Source of the DNA: Ophioceras dolichostomum
Taxonomy: Eukaryota > Ascomycota > Sordariomycetes > Magnaporthales > Ophioceraceae
Reading direction: 5' to 3'
NCBI GenBank assembly: GCA_003049485.1
Contig: PYST01000024.1
Span: forward strand, 127,648-191,647
Length of the DNA: 64,000 nt
Shown here piece after piece: positions 23,232-37,944 of the stretch (its first letter is position 1; each line of letters begins with the position of its first letter). A model generated the notes under the pieces. The model was not told where the DNA came from and made no database searches. It saw only the letters and a list, made by a program, of their open reading frames with translations. A program made the translations under genes and the position numbers.

Positions 23232-23822
23232 ATGTCTTCATGGTTCTCGTGGTTTTCGTCGACCAGCAAGGCCCCGGCCGCACCACCACCACCACCACCC
23301 CCGCCAGCCGTCACTCCTCCTCCTCCTCCCCCCCCTCCCCCAGAAGACAGGTCCCTGTTCTCTCCCAGATCCGTCCGCCAGCTGGGACTCTTCTTCGCGG
23401 GCGCTGGCTTTCTCGCCTGGTCAACCATGGTCACCCGCCGGTCCGTCGTCAGGAAGCAACTCGCCGATATCCCCAAATTCTACCAGCCCAGCGGCCAGCT
23501 CAGGGCGTCCGCAGCAGCCGCGGCGGGTTCCGCAAAGCCAAAAAACCCAGAAGGCTCGTTGATCGCAGTCGAGGCGCTGGGCCTAGCCACGCTGAATGTG
23601 ATGGCCTTCGGCATCATGATGACGGGCGGACTGTCCTGGGCGTTTGACGTCTCCTCTATCGAAGACCTGCGCAGGATGGCGAGGAAACACATCGGCCCCG
23701 CCGGGGGGAAGACCGACGAGGAGAGCGAGAAGGAGGTCGAGGAGTGGGTGGCCAAGATTCTGTCTCGTACCAAGAAGGACAAGGGGGACGCAGGAGACTC
23801 GCAGGACAAGCAAGGGAGGTAG
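23232..23822 (+). CDS. AIM11: AIM11-like mitochondrial membrane protein
   Basis: A single exon of 196 residues matching the fungal 'altered inheritance of mitochondria protein 11' family, whose molecular role is unknown. A short N-terminus is followed by two poly-proline runs (about 19-26 and 30-38). Two hydrophobic segments follow, one around QLGLFFAGAGFLAWSTMV (about 50-67) and one around LATLNVMAFGIMMTGGLSWA (about 117-136). The second carries the family-typical 'LATLNV...GG.SWAFDVSSIEDLRRM' arrangement. The C-terminus is charged and Lys-rich. The start ATG has a good context (CCACAATGT) and the frame is open to the stop without introns. Recognition rests on the second hydrophobic region; the poly-Pro insert looks lineage-specific. 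Confidence 0.82.
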   Translation: MSSWFSWFSSTSKAPAAPPPPPPPPAVTPPPPPPPPPEDRSLFSPRSVRQLGLFFAGAGFLAWSTMVTRRSVVRKQLADIPKFYQPSGQLRASAAAAAGSAKPKNPEGSLIAVEALGLATLNVMAFGIMMTGGLSWAFDVSSIEDLRRMARKHIGPAGGKTDEESEKEVEEWVAKILSRTKKDKGDAGDSQDKQGR

Positions 23823-24507
23823 GAAGGACGGGACGGTTGGGCAAAAACAAACCTACAGGGGTGAATGTATACTCATCTTTTCAGCGGAACTAGCACTGGG
23901 CGTCTCGAGACCTTGGAAATCTGGGGGATGGCCGGCTAGAGTGATCGAAGCGGATCAGGCTACTTTTGCGCCTTCGACAGGGGACCCTGCAAGGACAACC
24001 GGCAATCCCTTCCGAAATCGAGCACGCAGATTGCTAGCGCTGTCTGTTGGTCTTTCAGACAGCCATGATAATGGAACCTCCCAGAGCTTTGATAGGTCAT
24101 CGAGAGCACACCTGGCCAGTATGCCAAGAAAGAAGAAGCATCCGGCTGAATCAACTATCTCCTGCAGTCCGCAAGCCACGACGGACCTATGATGAAAGTG
24201 CTTTACCTTGAGTCGCAGAAGAAGGAAGATACAGACAACACGAGCCCAAATCCTGCCACGAGGTGGTGGTCAGGAGAACGAGTGGACCTCCTCCCGCAGC
24301 AGACAATCGCCGCCCCCGCCATATTTCCCCCCTCAGCCTACGATCTTCCCCTGCCGCTCTAAGCCAACAAGTCGACATGGCCCTCATCCGACGAACATAA
24401 ATACTCGGTGATTCTCCTCCCTCAAGAGCTCTGAAACTCCTGTCTTTCCTCCCAGGCTTCACTGGATCATCCTCCCTTCTCCCCTCGCCTCCCCTCTTCT
24501 TCTCAAG

Positions 24508-24567
24508 CTCCTTCAGCTCAAGCTTCTTCAGTTCAAGCTCCTTCAGTTCAAGCTTCTTCAGTTCAAG
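24508..24567. repeat. Four 15-bp tandem repeats
   Basis: Four copies of a CTYCTTCAGYTCAAG unit in which alternate copies differ at one or two positions, preceded by a partial unit. On the minus strand it reads as a Leu-Glu-Leu-Lys repeat inside a 127-residue open frame that is otherwise not protein-like, so coding potential is doubtful. Confidence 0.85.
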
Positions 24568-24655
24568 CACAGTTCACGCATCCTGCGCCCAATAAACGCG
24601 TGTGCTACCGCCCCGTGTAACTGTGACCCCTATTGGTACTTCAACTAGTACCTTT

Positions 24656-24683
24656 CTACCTACCTACCTACCTACCTACCTAC
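24656..24683. repeat. (CTAC)n microsatellite
   Basis: Seven perfect CTAC units. It is the purest tract of the CCTA/TAGG motif on this strand. Confidence 0.95.
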
Positions 24684-25999
24684 GCCGCGAACCCAGCTCT
24701 TGGGCCAAGACCCTGGTCAATCATCACATAGCCTACCGACACCACCAACCAGCCACTCTGCTCTCTCAACAACAACTTGGTACAGCGGTATTAGCTAGGA
24801 GGTACTTAGGTACTTTCGCCGAGGGACAGTTCACACAACACCTAGCTCCTCTGTCATTCCCTTCCATCTCTTATTTCTTATCTACCTAGGCACCTATCAT
24901 CACTTTCTTCTCTTCTCTGGTCCACGCCCTAGCACAGGCGCTCTGCCAAGGGGATGTTGAATCACAACCATTCCCCGAACTGGAGTGCAAGGTAGCCAGC
25001 AAGGGGATATTGTTCGATTCGTCTTGCACCCTTTCTTCTTTGCTGCACTCCCCTTCGACGGGAGTCCAGCCCCTCGTTTTTCGTTGTTTCCTTTATGCTG
25101 CCGATTAGGTAGCTTTCCTTATTCTTTCTCTGCTTTTGCTTTTGCTTGTTGATTTCTCTTCTTTGCTACAACCCCCGGAGTCAAGCCCCTAGTTTTCCTC
25201 CTTTACTTTGTTACGCCTAGGTAGATGTAGTTAGTATCTGATTTGCTCTGTTTTATTCCTATCAATTATAGCACACTAGAAGTCCACACCTCTGTGAACG
25301 AACGCTCTGCCCGAAAGATTGCATGTACTCACTCACTACTCCCAACAAACAAGCTCGGATGGTCTGCGTACTCAGCTGCAGTCAATGTGAATTAGATGGG
25401 GATGTGATAGCTCGGTGAACCATGAAAGTTCAGGTGACCCTGACATTGACCAAATTAGTGGCTTAGGCCGAGGGACTGTGCCTGGGGCTTTCGGGCTGAA
25501 GGGCAGGCCTCGGAGCGAGGCTGCAGTGGGTGTTCCTTAGCGCTTTTAGCAGTCCATGTCATTGTACTTCCGTAACAGCTTGACATCGCCGCAACACCAG
25601 ATTGCGGGGCCCCCATGAACTGCTGTGGGTTGAAGGGTTACCGATCTCGGTAGTGAGAGTTCCACCATCTTCACCAAAAAAGTACCAGGTAGGTATTTGC
25701 ACAAACTTCCCGTTCAGCAAACTACACCGTACATGTCAGAACAGAAAAAAAAAAGCCAGAGGAATCAAATCAAATCAATCGGTCGCCTGGGCAGAATGAA
25801 GATCTCAGGCGGTCTCCGACTACTACAACACCGAGAGTGTTTCTCTTCATCGCAGCCTCATCATTCGGAAGTTGTCCTGCGTATGCCACCCTAAGAAAAT
25901 CACACTAAGAAAATCAGCGCCTGGATTGAAAGAAAGCAACGGCCGAGAAGATAGGGACATCCAGCACGGAAGACCTAGACGTAAAAAAAAATCGAGAAG

Positions 26000-28212
<2,213 letters not shown>

Positions 28213-29239
28213 GCAGGGAGGATGATGATGGCTGCTGTTACAACGGGAGGAGGAGAAAATTGAGTGAGATGTAAGGGTATGAGGAGTGGTGATAGGATGC
28301 GATGTTGATGGGGCTGCTGATTGAAAAAAAAAAAAAAAAGCAGTAAAGACTGTACAGTCATGGAGAGATTATTACTGGAAGCATGGCACTGTCTGGGTTG
28401 GTCTGTACCGAGAATCTGTATCACTGAGCATGGCAATACACATGTAATATGCACACAAACACAAGGGCGCGGCGTAAAGGTGCAACGTTCTGCAAGCGTC
28501 ATGTTCTTTGCCTTGTCTACCTAGGTACCTATATAATTATATAACACCTGTTATACACTGGCTTTGATGATGTTAGTGCTATTCGACGTTCTCGTATACA
28601 GCGGGGTTCTAGGGTGATTCCCTAGATGCAAACATTTGAGGCATGGACCATTTACTAGAATGACCACGAAACGTCACGGGCTCTATCCAACACATCTCGT
28701 CACAAAACGTCTATCATCGCCTACACCGGATACGTGGTACTTCGATAGATAAAGTTGATTGGAATAGAGTATCCTAGTCAAAATACGCATCTCAGAGAAG
28801 AGACGAGAGTGTTGTGTGTCCTTCGCCTCAGTTTCAGAGCCTTGTCTGACATAGAAAAAAAGTGCAAAAGGAGTGGAAGAAGTAATGGGGAGGTTATCGC
28901 CATCAAGAAAATCCATTAAAATCCGGGCAAACGAACGCAGAGAATAAAACAAAGAGAGCTTAAGGATAGAAAGAGAGAGAGAGACAGAGAGAGAAACAGA
29001 TCAATTACGGGCAGCATCGCCGAAGAAAAAGAGGAACCAAAGCTTGAAGACTAAGAGAGGTAAATACCAGCCAGGCCCATCTCACTCCATCATCATAGTG
29101 TCCAGTTGAAAAACAGTCAGGCCATATCCGGCGAGAAAAAATAATACCAGGCCAGGTCAGAAAAGGCCAGGGAAAGGAGGAAGAAGAAAAGAAAAGAAAA
29201 GATTGCAGACAGACGAAAAAAAGAAAGAAAAAACAACAC
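28213..29239. other. Convergent 3' region between pantothenate kinase and RGS genes
   Basis: Contains an A16 run at 28324-28339, a CCTAGGTACCTA motif near 28520 and a GA-rich patch (28966-28998). This is probably the 3' UTRs of both genes. No coding sequence was recognised. Confidence 0.6.
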
Positions 29240-30835
29240 TTAGAAGTAGTTCCCACCCGGCACCACCACGAAGACGGCAGTCAGGACACCCGACAGCAAC
29301 AGAGCGGCCAGCATGGCCTGCACGAAGATGGTGTCCTGGATTTGGCGCAGCGCCGGCTCCTGGATCCAGACCTCGCGGTCGAACACCTTGCGCACGATGT
29401 TGCGCGCCTGGTACTTGACGACCCACGGCTCGTCCTCGTAGCTGTTCGAGCTGCCAAAGCTAGCAAACGAGTCCCTGGACGCCTGCTTCTCAGAGTCCTT
29501 TGTTGTGTCCTCGACGTCGTTCTCGTCCGCCTCGAACAGCTCCCACGGCCTCACATGCCTATGATGCATGCCATGCAGCACGACGCACATGCCCTTATAC
29601 GCCGCCACCAGCGTGCTGATCCCCAGCACCCACCCCACAGCCGCGACCGCGCGATACCCGCGGGGGGCGCTCGACAGCGTCAGCACGACCGCGGCCGTGA
29701 TTCCCGCGGCGATGAGGAACACGCCCAGGAACCGCGCGAAGAACACGCGCGCCGGGTTGCCGTTGCAGATGGACCAGCGGATGAAGTTGGGGTGCGCCTG
29801 CCCGCGCAGCGAGTGCTCGACCGTGCGCAGCACGTCGCGGAACGCGCTCGGGTGCGTCGTGTACGCGAGCGCCTGCAGCAGGGCCGTGCGCTCGCGCGAG
29901 GAGAGGTTGAGCTGGCGGGCCGAGTCCTCGGTGACGTACGTCGAGATCACGCGGTCGATCTCCTCGCGGAACGGCTGGATCGTGAAGGGCAGCAGCACCT
30001 TGGCGCCGGCCTGGGAGAAGGCCTCCTGGGCTTGGGACCTGTAGCTCGTCGCCGTCGGTGCGACGGAGGGGCCGCCGGACATCACGGACGGCGGTGAGGC
30101 GGCACCGTCGGGAGCGCCGCCAGCAGCGCCGCCAGGGAAAAACTCGGACTCGGCCGCCTCGGTAGTAGTGGCAGTGGCACCAGCCACGGTACCGCCGGCG
30201 CCGCCGGGCTTCTTCTCGAAGTCGGTGCCCTTGAAGATGGCGGTGGCCTCGGTCTCGGGCTCGCGCCGGAGCTTCTCCACGTGCTCCTTCTGCAGGCGGG
30301 CGGCGACCTCGTCGGCCTTCTCCTGCGTCCACTCGGGGGCCAGGGCGAGGTCCGTGGTGGACGCCGTGGAGAAGCGCTTGGAGTAGTCGCGGTACCAGAG
30401 GAAGAACTGGAGGTTCTCGGCCGACCTCTCGATGTAGATGAGGTAGTTCATGAAGTCACGGATGGTGCATGGCTAATATATTTGTGGTTTGTTTTAGATG
30501 CGTTAGCGGGGAAGAGCGGGTAGGAGGAGTCTTGGGGTGTATGTATGTAGGTAGGTAGTCGTGAGAACATCATGAGCGTAACGGCGGTCTTGCTTCTTGG
30601 CAAGGTAGGTACTTACGGGGCACGTTCCGCCATCGATGATCTTGTCGAAGGACAGGGCAGGCGGGATGCCGGAGAGCCTTCCGGACTGACCCGAGCTTAC
30701 GGACTCGCTGCCAGAGCCCTTGAGATTCTCCTGAGAGGACGACAGTGAGCCCTCTGACACGACTGAGGCCCTGTCCGACGGGGGCGGGTCCGCCACATGA
30801 GCCGGACGGCGGTATCCAAGAGAGAGGAGACCCAT
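29240..30835 (-). CDS. RGS-domain membrane protein, Rax1/RgsB-like
   Basis: Two exons, 30835-30617 and 30472-29240, encode 483 residues. The GTAAGT...TTAG intron joins GGTCP to PCTIRDFMNYLIYIERSAEN, restoring the start of an RGS-like fold (PALSFDKII..., then LQFFLWYRDYSKRF). A Gly/Ala/Thr-rich insert separates this from the rest of the RGS region (PFREEIDRVISTYV, and helices up to about 290). Three hydrophobic segments follow at about 314-338, 349-371 and 458-479. RGS plus three C-terminal membrane spans is the architecture of yeast Rax1, a bud-site and polarity protein, and of the RgsB group in filamentous fungi. Regulation of G-protein signalling is a family expectation and is not shown here. 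The N-terminal 50 residues are Ser-rich and probably disordered. Confidence 0.82.
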
Positions 30836-33800
30836 CTTGAGTTCTAGAGTTTGATCTGGTGATAGGTGCTGCCTGAGGTGGCTTGAGAGAGAGTAGCTTC
30901 TGCTGGATAGATAGGTAGATATAATACGGTCACGAAAGAATGAGCAGAAAGAAGCAGGGTCTAGCCGCCGGTGATCGTTGGATGGAATTATTGTCTTGTT
31001 CTTCTTCAACGTGTTTCCTTAGGACAACAAAGAGTGGCGCCGACTTGTTGGGCAGGAAGGACGGGTGAGTTAGGCTAGAGGTATGTAAGTGGACAGTGGG
31101 GGAACACCGATTAAAATCAGAGAAACAATTCACGACAAAACCGCCTGTCCACGAAACTACTGCGCGTTCGTTGGAGGAGGAAACAGGTTCAAATAAGAGA
31201 AGATCGACAAAGTCCGCCTTCTTGGTGTCTTCTTGGTGGCTACCCGGCTGGCTACCCAAACCAGAAGCAGGTACCTTAGCCAACAACAGACAAGGGGGTT
31301 AACAAGGTTCGCAGGGCGTTCGTAGCAGAAGAAGCGAGCCGTATCACCAACTCCAGTCCAGCGCGTCTACCAGTCGCCGGGCTTGGCCTGAGCACGTCAA
31401 TATCACGGCGAAAAAAAAAGAAGAGTTGCCACTTTTCCAGCCACTGTCTATAATTTCCCCCCCTTGCGATGGGAAGTGAAACAGGGTTCACTGCACTGTG
31501 TCTAGGTGAGTAACTACCTAGGCAGGCAGGTAGGTTGGGGGCAGGCGCCATATTTCCTCCTCCAGAGTAGGTCTTGTATATTTTTCTCGCACTTTGCGTC
31601 CCGCCTCTCAGCCCAGTCCGTAGTTCCGTGTTCTCCTATTGTGTACGTATGTAGACCTTGGGGGGAAAGGCTCATATCGGCGGAGGCGATGTTGGTGGGC
31701 TACGTCTCGACGTGATTGGGCAAGCCGCCGGCGTCCTGGTTTTCTGGCGTCGGCCGGCGTGGGACGCCAAGACCCGCTAGTCTCTGCCCAAAGGCAGGAA
31801 GGATGAGGAAAGGAAGTGCACTTGTTTCTCTTCCGCCCTCGGAGCTGACGATGCAAGGGCGCGGTATGTCTGCAGGGGGGAGAGGGAGTGATGATGGACA
31901 AACACTTTGTTTGCAGCGTTGGTGGACTGGGGTGCCCATGGTGGTGAGGGAGAAGTGAGATAGCAAAGAAAGACTGAGGCAGAAGAAGGACAACCTCCAG
32001 CTGAAAACTGCACTTTCCTATACCTGGTCGTCTGGGCGCCGAGCGACTGCGTCCGCAGAGAAAATCCCTTCATTTCCTGTGAACCAGATAGGCAGACAGG
32101 AAACGCCTCTATCACATATTACACACGGCTTGTTGGCACCCAAAACGACGGAACCCTTCCCAGAGTGGGAGGAGGAGAGTCTTGGGATGAGTCTTGTGAT
32201 GAATTGGGATGAAAGGTAGTGTGCTCTGGCTGGTCGCCGGCCCCTCAGCCAGCTGCAGGACCATCCTCATCCCTTGTCACCCGTCCCTCGTCCGTCAAGT
32301 GGACGGGAAAGAAAAAGAAAATCGCCGCTAGCCTTAGCAGGTGAGATCATGAGTTAGCGTGGAACTCGGGCACTGATAAAGGGTGTCACTAAGTCTCAAA
32401 GTCTTGCATCCCTTCCCTGGCCTTCCCCATCGAGCGGTCCCCGAGCAACGGGCCTTTTTCAACCACTCTAGTATAGTCGACACTAAAACACACCAGGGCC
32501 GGCAAGCAGCCGGGAGTCCCACCAAAAGACACCAAAGGAAAGATCCAATGGAGATTGCCGCGGGCGATCAAAGAGAGAGAACTGACTAGAACACTAGGTC
32601 GTCTGTGCTCTCGGAAACGAATACACGGAAAGAGATAGGCGATTTGGTAGGCGAAACGGGACCATGCAAAAGATTCCCACTCGGCGAGGCCTCGAATTCA
32701 GCGCCAGTGACCAGCCAGCCAGCCCTGTCTGTCAACAGCCCCTGCTGTCAATATCACATCAATGAATCCTCTCGGCCGCAGCTTATCGGCGTGACACAAA
32801 AAAAAGTGGCTTGCATGAAAGAAATAATCGAGGGAAAACAGGCTTTTTGTTTCGCTGTTCCCTAGTCAGAGAAAATGACCAGGGGGAGTGAGCTGCAAAA
32901 GAAAAGGATGGGCAAATGGGCGGTGGCATGCCACGCTCGACTCGACATCGATGATGTTTGTTGTTCAGGTCCAACGCCATGGCACTTCGGACAAATCCCG
33001 CGTGCTAGCACTCGGTTGACCCCTGTTCCAGCACGGGCGGGATGCTAGGTCTTGGCACTCGGCGCTGAAAAACCAATAATTGGTCGCTAACCCGCGCCAA
33101 GAACACGCTAAATAAGCAGGGGTATAGAGTCCATACCGTCAGGGGTTTGGCTTTGCCATCCGTCGTCATCATGGAATTCCCAATGAGGTAATCGGTCTAC
33201 CGTGACCAAGGCAGAGAAGCAAGAGGAGATGCCATCGGGAGGGGGGAGAAAGGACAAAAAGAAGAGAAAAAAAAATCAATATTATTAAGGAGAGACCTGG
33301 CGTCGGGGGACCCGTCTCGAGATGCAACACGAGCCCACCCCCAACCTCAAGACACCTGAACGCTCGCCCTTCATTCCTCGCGAAGGCTGAACGGACGGGG
33401 GGAAGATACCTCCTCACGTTTCCCAACGACCACCAGCACGTTCACATGCACGTCTCCACAGAGCTCTGATTGCTTCAGTCGGAGGCGCACGTATCGGCGC
33501 CTCCTCTCGCTGATCCATGTGCGAAGCGGGCACACGCACACACGTCTGCCCTCCCTCACATGAAGCACACGCGAATCACATATTGCACATCACAGGTAGT
33601 AGATACCAAAGTAGGTATGGATCAACACTGACTGAGGCCATTCCCCTCCCTCCCTGGCCCGTCTCATAGGACACGCCGCCTCGAAACAAAAAAAAGAAAG
33701 AAAAGAAAAGAAAAAGAGTAGTTTGCCGCTTCCGGCGCCGTCGGAACTCTGTTTCCTCCTCCGCACTTTCAGTCTCACACAATCAGCACTTGTGTCTTAA

Positions 33801-34346
33801 GTGCAGGTTTAGAGCCTGCATAAACTGTGCACACCTCGCGACCTACTGTCGAGCTGCTCAGCGAGAGAGGGAGAGAACTCGATAGAGATGACGGTTACCT
33901 ATAGGCTTCTGCAAGCCTTCTGCAGCTGCACTGTTCCGTTGACGACCAGAAGTCTGATAAAGCTGTTGAGAAATAACTGTCCCCATGCATAAAACCACTG
34001 CAGCAAGGCAGCGGTCGCAAGGCAGTAGTAGTAGTAGGTATGTCTTGAAGATAAACCACGAATCAAAAACGGCTCTGCCCTAGCGGAGTCATAAGAGACA
34101 AGATGTGCATACCTTTTTGCACATAAGTGCTGATAAACCGAATCTATCACCTATGTACCTCTTGCCTCGTCCGTCCAAACCTGAAGGGAGCCGTGAAGGG
34201 AGCAGAGATCAGTCTGAGACTTGCATACAACTTCCTACATACATACATACGCACTGACCTTCCAGTGACTCTGTTCTGTTCTAGCTCTGTTACATTGCCT
34301 CTCAGCTAAGATAGGTACCTAGTTAGTGAGTCAAGTCGCTCACTCA
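30836..34346. other. Gene-free stretch between RGS and DUF1348 genes
   Basis: About 3.5 kb without a recognisable gene. It contains A-rich and GA-rich patches, a few CCTAGG motifs (31503-31530) and short overlapping ORFs on both strands with no domain-like pattern. The first few hundred bases are the likely promoter of the minus-strand RGS gene. Confidence 0.5.
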
Positions 34347-35215
34347 TCACCAGTGCTTCTCGCTGATGTCGACCGCGTTGACGTCGACCCCGTCCTTGAA
34401 CCAGCGCTCATCCTCCGTGATCCTGACGTCGTTCCCGCTCATCTGCCTCTTCCTCATCAGCCCGGACTCGGCAAAGGTCCAGTCCTCCAGCCCGTACGTC
34501 CTCCACCACTGCCCGGACTCGTCGTGCCATTCATACCAGAACTGCACTGCGATCTGGTTCCGTACCAGGCGTTCATGTATTTTTATGTTAGCACAGGATC
34601 AAGGCTCCCTTTCAACAACAGCAAAACGGGAGTAAAGTAATAAAGTCCACACTCCACACATAGGTAGGACCCAGTCAGTTTCTACAATATATGTGGCATG
34701 GACACCGCCAGACGTTCTGGGGAAAATGTGTGTAGCTTTGATGGCTTTGCAGAGAGAGACGGAAGAAGTACGAGTAATGAACGAGTGGGTAGGGACTTGG
34801 GGATTGCATGCCTTGTTGTCCGTGAACGCGAACAGCTCCTTGCGGAGGCGGTAGCCGTTCTCCTTGGCCCACTTCGCGCTCAAGAACGCCTCGATCTCGT
34901 CCCGGCCCCGGATGAACTGGTCCCGGTTCCGCCATATGGAGTCGGGCGTGTAGGCCATCTTCACAACCTGTGGGTTTCTAAAAAAGCGAGACGAACATGG
35001 TCAACGCTTGTTCAGTTGTCTTCTTCATATACTAGGGCCTACACAGGCAGGTAGGCTGGTTTCGGGGCAGCCACATGCAGTGCCATGATAGGTAGGAGTT
35101 ACGAGTGCGTGATGACATACTTTGTGTTCCAGGCATTCTGGGCTGCCTTAACCTTCACCTTGGCCGTTTCGAGCGTGAACGGTGGGAAGGGGGGCTTGAG
35201 TTCCGTGGTGGCCAT
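34347..35215 (-). CDS. DUF1348 / NTF2-like fold protein
   Basis: Small protein of the nuclear-transport-factor-2 superfamily, DUF1348 group; biochemical role unknown. Exons 35215-35121, 34977-34812 and 34553-34347 give 155 residues, the usual family length. Intron 1 is GTATGT...TTTTTAG and rebuilds WNTKNPQVVKMAYTPDSIWR. Intron 2 begins with GC (AAG|GCATGC) rather than GT, has a GCTAAC branch motif and ends ACCAG. It joins AFTDNK to IAVQFWYEWHDESGQWW, exactly the family pattern. The C-terminal half shows the DUF1348 signature W.....GLEDWTF...GLMRKRQMSGNDVRI. Charge and size suggest a soluble cytosolic protein. Confidence 0.85.
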
Positions 35216-36306
35216 TGTGTTCTCCTGTCTTCGTCTTGGAAATAGTTGACTGATGATGACAACAAGCTGCCGTACAAGTGCCTCGTTTATGGACAGAGTG
35301 TAATTCAAACTGAGAGAGCGGTTCAAATACCGGATTTCCTTTATACTCTCTATATGTACAGTTGCAATCTCCTCTATTGGAAAATGATGTCAACTCTGAA
35401 AGTCTAAATGATGAGACGGGCTCTCACTCAGCGCCGGAGTAGCCGGTAGGATGCGGTTGAGCGAATCTCCCGGCCCCGCTCGGCGCTGGTTCGGAATCAA
35501 TCCACATCCCCCGCCTCGGGCGGGCACTCCAATATCCATTCCGGGAACTTTCTTCGATGACGGGATTTGAATTACGAAGACAACGGAGAACAACAGTTGA
35601 TAAATGCTCGAATGGAAAACACTGCCTAAGTCCCTCTACGCCCCTCCCTACCAATGTGCACAAGATGGCCGGGACCAAAGGGACGGCTTGCTGACGTCGC
35701 CGATATCGCAAACTGAACCAAAAGGCCCATCAAGGTGTTACGGCGTTGATTAGGTGGGTGATACATTGCTTGGAAAGAACTGCTTCGAAAGTCCCCGTAG
35801 TGACTCGAGTTGTGCCACTCTTCGGCACGGCCATCGAGGCTTCTCTATCGGAGGGTGTAAATCTTGGCGTCAATGATCAGTTCTGATGGACAAGTAGGCG
35901 GATTTCATGCTCTTCGCCTCCCATCAGGGACATATGGCTGAGGACACAGGGAAGTTACCAGGCAGGTGTGGTTGACAGGAGCTCCTGTCGGCCGTGAATC
36001 ATCGACGGGAACGGGGGATGAATTATGGCGTTTGTGGAAGGCGAGGACGACGTGCTCGGAGCAAGTGGGGTTCACGTCCGGTTCCGGTGCTTGTCGTACT
36101 TGTCCCCCCATTCCAAATGTCTGAGGAATATTCTCGTGACCGGAACTCATCGCTGTTCTTCAGAATCCAAAACTTGTAGTATCCCACCGCAGAATTGTGA
36201 TCTCGAACAACTTGATATCATTCTTTAAACCATCACCTCTCGGCTACTCCCAACAACTCATTAGCCTCGGAAAACCCCGCTCACCCACCCTCTTCCATCA
36301 ACGAAA
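35216..36306. other. Divergent intergenic region between DUF1348 and peroxiredoxin genes
   Basis: Presumed promoters of two divergent genes. No coding sequence, repeats or clear regulatory motif recognised. A CT-rich leader precedes the peroxiredoxin start. Confidence 0.5.
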
Positions 36307-37113
36307 ATGACCACCGTCTTGAAGCCCGGAGAGGCCTTTCCAGAGGGCGTCGAGTTCACCTACGTCCCTCCGAGCCCCGAGAAGCAAGAGATCGTAGCCT
36401 GCGGCATCGGCGTTAGCTACGACTTCAGCAAGGGTAAAGTTAACCTGCTCGCCCGACACACTCCTCTGGTATCTATGCTTGTCTTGCCGGACTGTCCAAT
36501 AACTGACATACGGGGAGGGGACCTTCTAATCTTCCCTTGATACATCAAAAGAGTGCAAGGACAAGAAGATCATCCTCGTCTCGGTCCCCGGTGCGTTCAC
36601 GCCTACGTGCCAGGAGAGGCACCTCGCCGGCTACATCGCCTGTCGCGAGACGCTCAAGGCCAACGGCGTCGACAAGATCATCTTCATCGCCTACAACGAC
36701 CACTGGGTCATGAGTGCCTGGGGCAAGGCGAACGGCATCCACGATGACTTCATTGTGAGTTTTTTTTATCATCTACCTACTTCCCGTCCGTCTGGCCTCA
36801 GGAGGAGGCCATTTCCTTATCGTTCTTTTACCTCACCCTCGCCCTCGCCGTCGGATCTCCCCTCGTTTCCTTTCCCTACCAACAACGAACGAGCCTTAGT
36901 AGCCAGGGACCTAGCTGACTCAACTGCCACATGACTTAGCTGTTCATGAGCGACGACGGGGCCAAGTTCTCCAAGAGCCTCGGCTGGACGCAGGGTGAGC
37001 GGACGGCGAGGTACGGCGTGCTGGTCGACCACGGCAAGGTCGTCTACGCTGAGAGGGACGCTCCTAAGAGCATCGCCGCTTCGAGCGCTCCTACCATGCT
37101 GGGTAAGCTGTAG
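36307..37113 (+). CDS. Peroxiredoxin, Prx5/PMP20 (Asp f 3-like) type
   Basis: Thiol peroxidase that reduces H2O2 and organic hydroperoxides. Exons 36307-36433, 36552-36754 and 36940-37113 give 167 residues, the normal length for this atypical 2-Cys or 1-Cys group. The start and the exon 1-2 join (DFSK|ECKDKKIILVSVPG) were chosen by frame and splice motifs. The active-site motif PGAFTPTC carries the peroxidatic cysteine C62; a second cysteine is C73. Other family marks are DKIIFIAYNDHWVMSAWGKA and SKSLGWTQGERTARYGVLVD. The protein ends in GKL, which only weakly resembles a peroxisomal PTS1 tripeptide, so cytosolic location is as likely. A GTAAG sequence overlaps the last codons (LGKL, stop), so a further downstream exon cannot be fully excluded. 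Confidence 0.9.
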
Positions 37114-37944
37114 GAGAAATCGGCGAATGAGGTTTGGTAGCCGAAAGGCATCTGTGGAGAGGGCACGGAGTCTTTTTAGAGCATCAAGTCTCCTTTGGAG
37201 CTATGCCGCAGGATCATATCCATCCCCCTCTCTTCCCTTCGTAGCGGCAAGTCCATGCCGGACAATAGACCTGATGAACCACCTTGTTTCTTGCGTCTAC
37301 GTTTTTTTACCCCCTCCAACGGCATAATAGCACCAAAGGTCAAATACAAGCAAGGCATAGATAGGGCGGCCTCGACGGCGATGAGAGCAGGTGGTACTCA
37401 GTTTCGTCGCAGGAGAGATGATGAATAAAGCCCGTGCAAAGATCGTTTCCGTGAAAAAAAGAACCCTGGTTTGTTGTATGAATCCATGCTACCGGCCACG
37501 GAGGCGTTTTAATAAAGGATGAGCCCTCACCCCAGGCGATTTGTGATAAACACACCATCGCGAAAAAAGAAAAAGGAGACCCGTTTCTCAACCTGCGCCC
37601 ATCGCCGCCAAACCGTCCGCTGCTGCCAACACACTCACACATACAACCACGGCCGTCCATGGTCGTAGCCGTCCGTGCCTGTTCCCACACATACATCCGC
37701 CACCCGACCGTCCTCTGTTTGCCGAACGAAAGCAAGCCATTGTCTTCCCTCACACATGATTGATAGCCACCATGTAGAGATTAGACCATAGAGGAAGAAA
37801 TGAAGGCCTCCCAAAAACGAGCTGAGATTCACCACCCCTCACTACTATCACTCGCCATGCATCGGTATGTCATCGGTCGATCCGGGTCCAATCTGCTCAG
37901 AGGTAGTAGAGTAGAGTAGGTAGGTTTTGTCTTGTTCTGGTTGT
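37114..37944. other. Convergent 3' region between peroxiredoxin and eL24 genes
   Basis: Likely 3' UTRs of two converging genes. No coding sequence or notable repeat recognised apart from short T and A runs. Confidence 0.6.

Larger units (their letters stand above)
23823..25999. other. Intergenic between AIM11 and pantothenate kinase genes
   Basis: Contains two simple repeats (listed separately), CCTA-type motifs and CT-rich patches. Two short passages, 25045-25085 and 25165-25200, share a similar 'TTTGCT...CCCC...GGAGTC(A/C)AG' sequence, suggesting a small local duplication. No convincing coding sequence. Confidence 0.5.

Noticed and set aside
28966..28998. GA-rich patch considered as a microsatellite or regulatory element
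   Set aside because: It is short and imperfect, within the probable 3' UTR, with nothing to indicate function.
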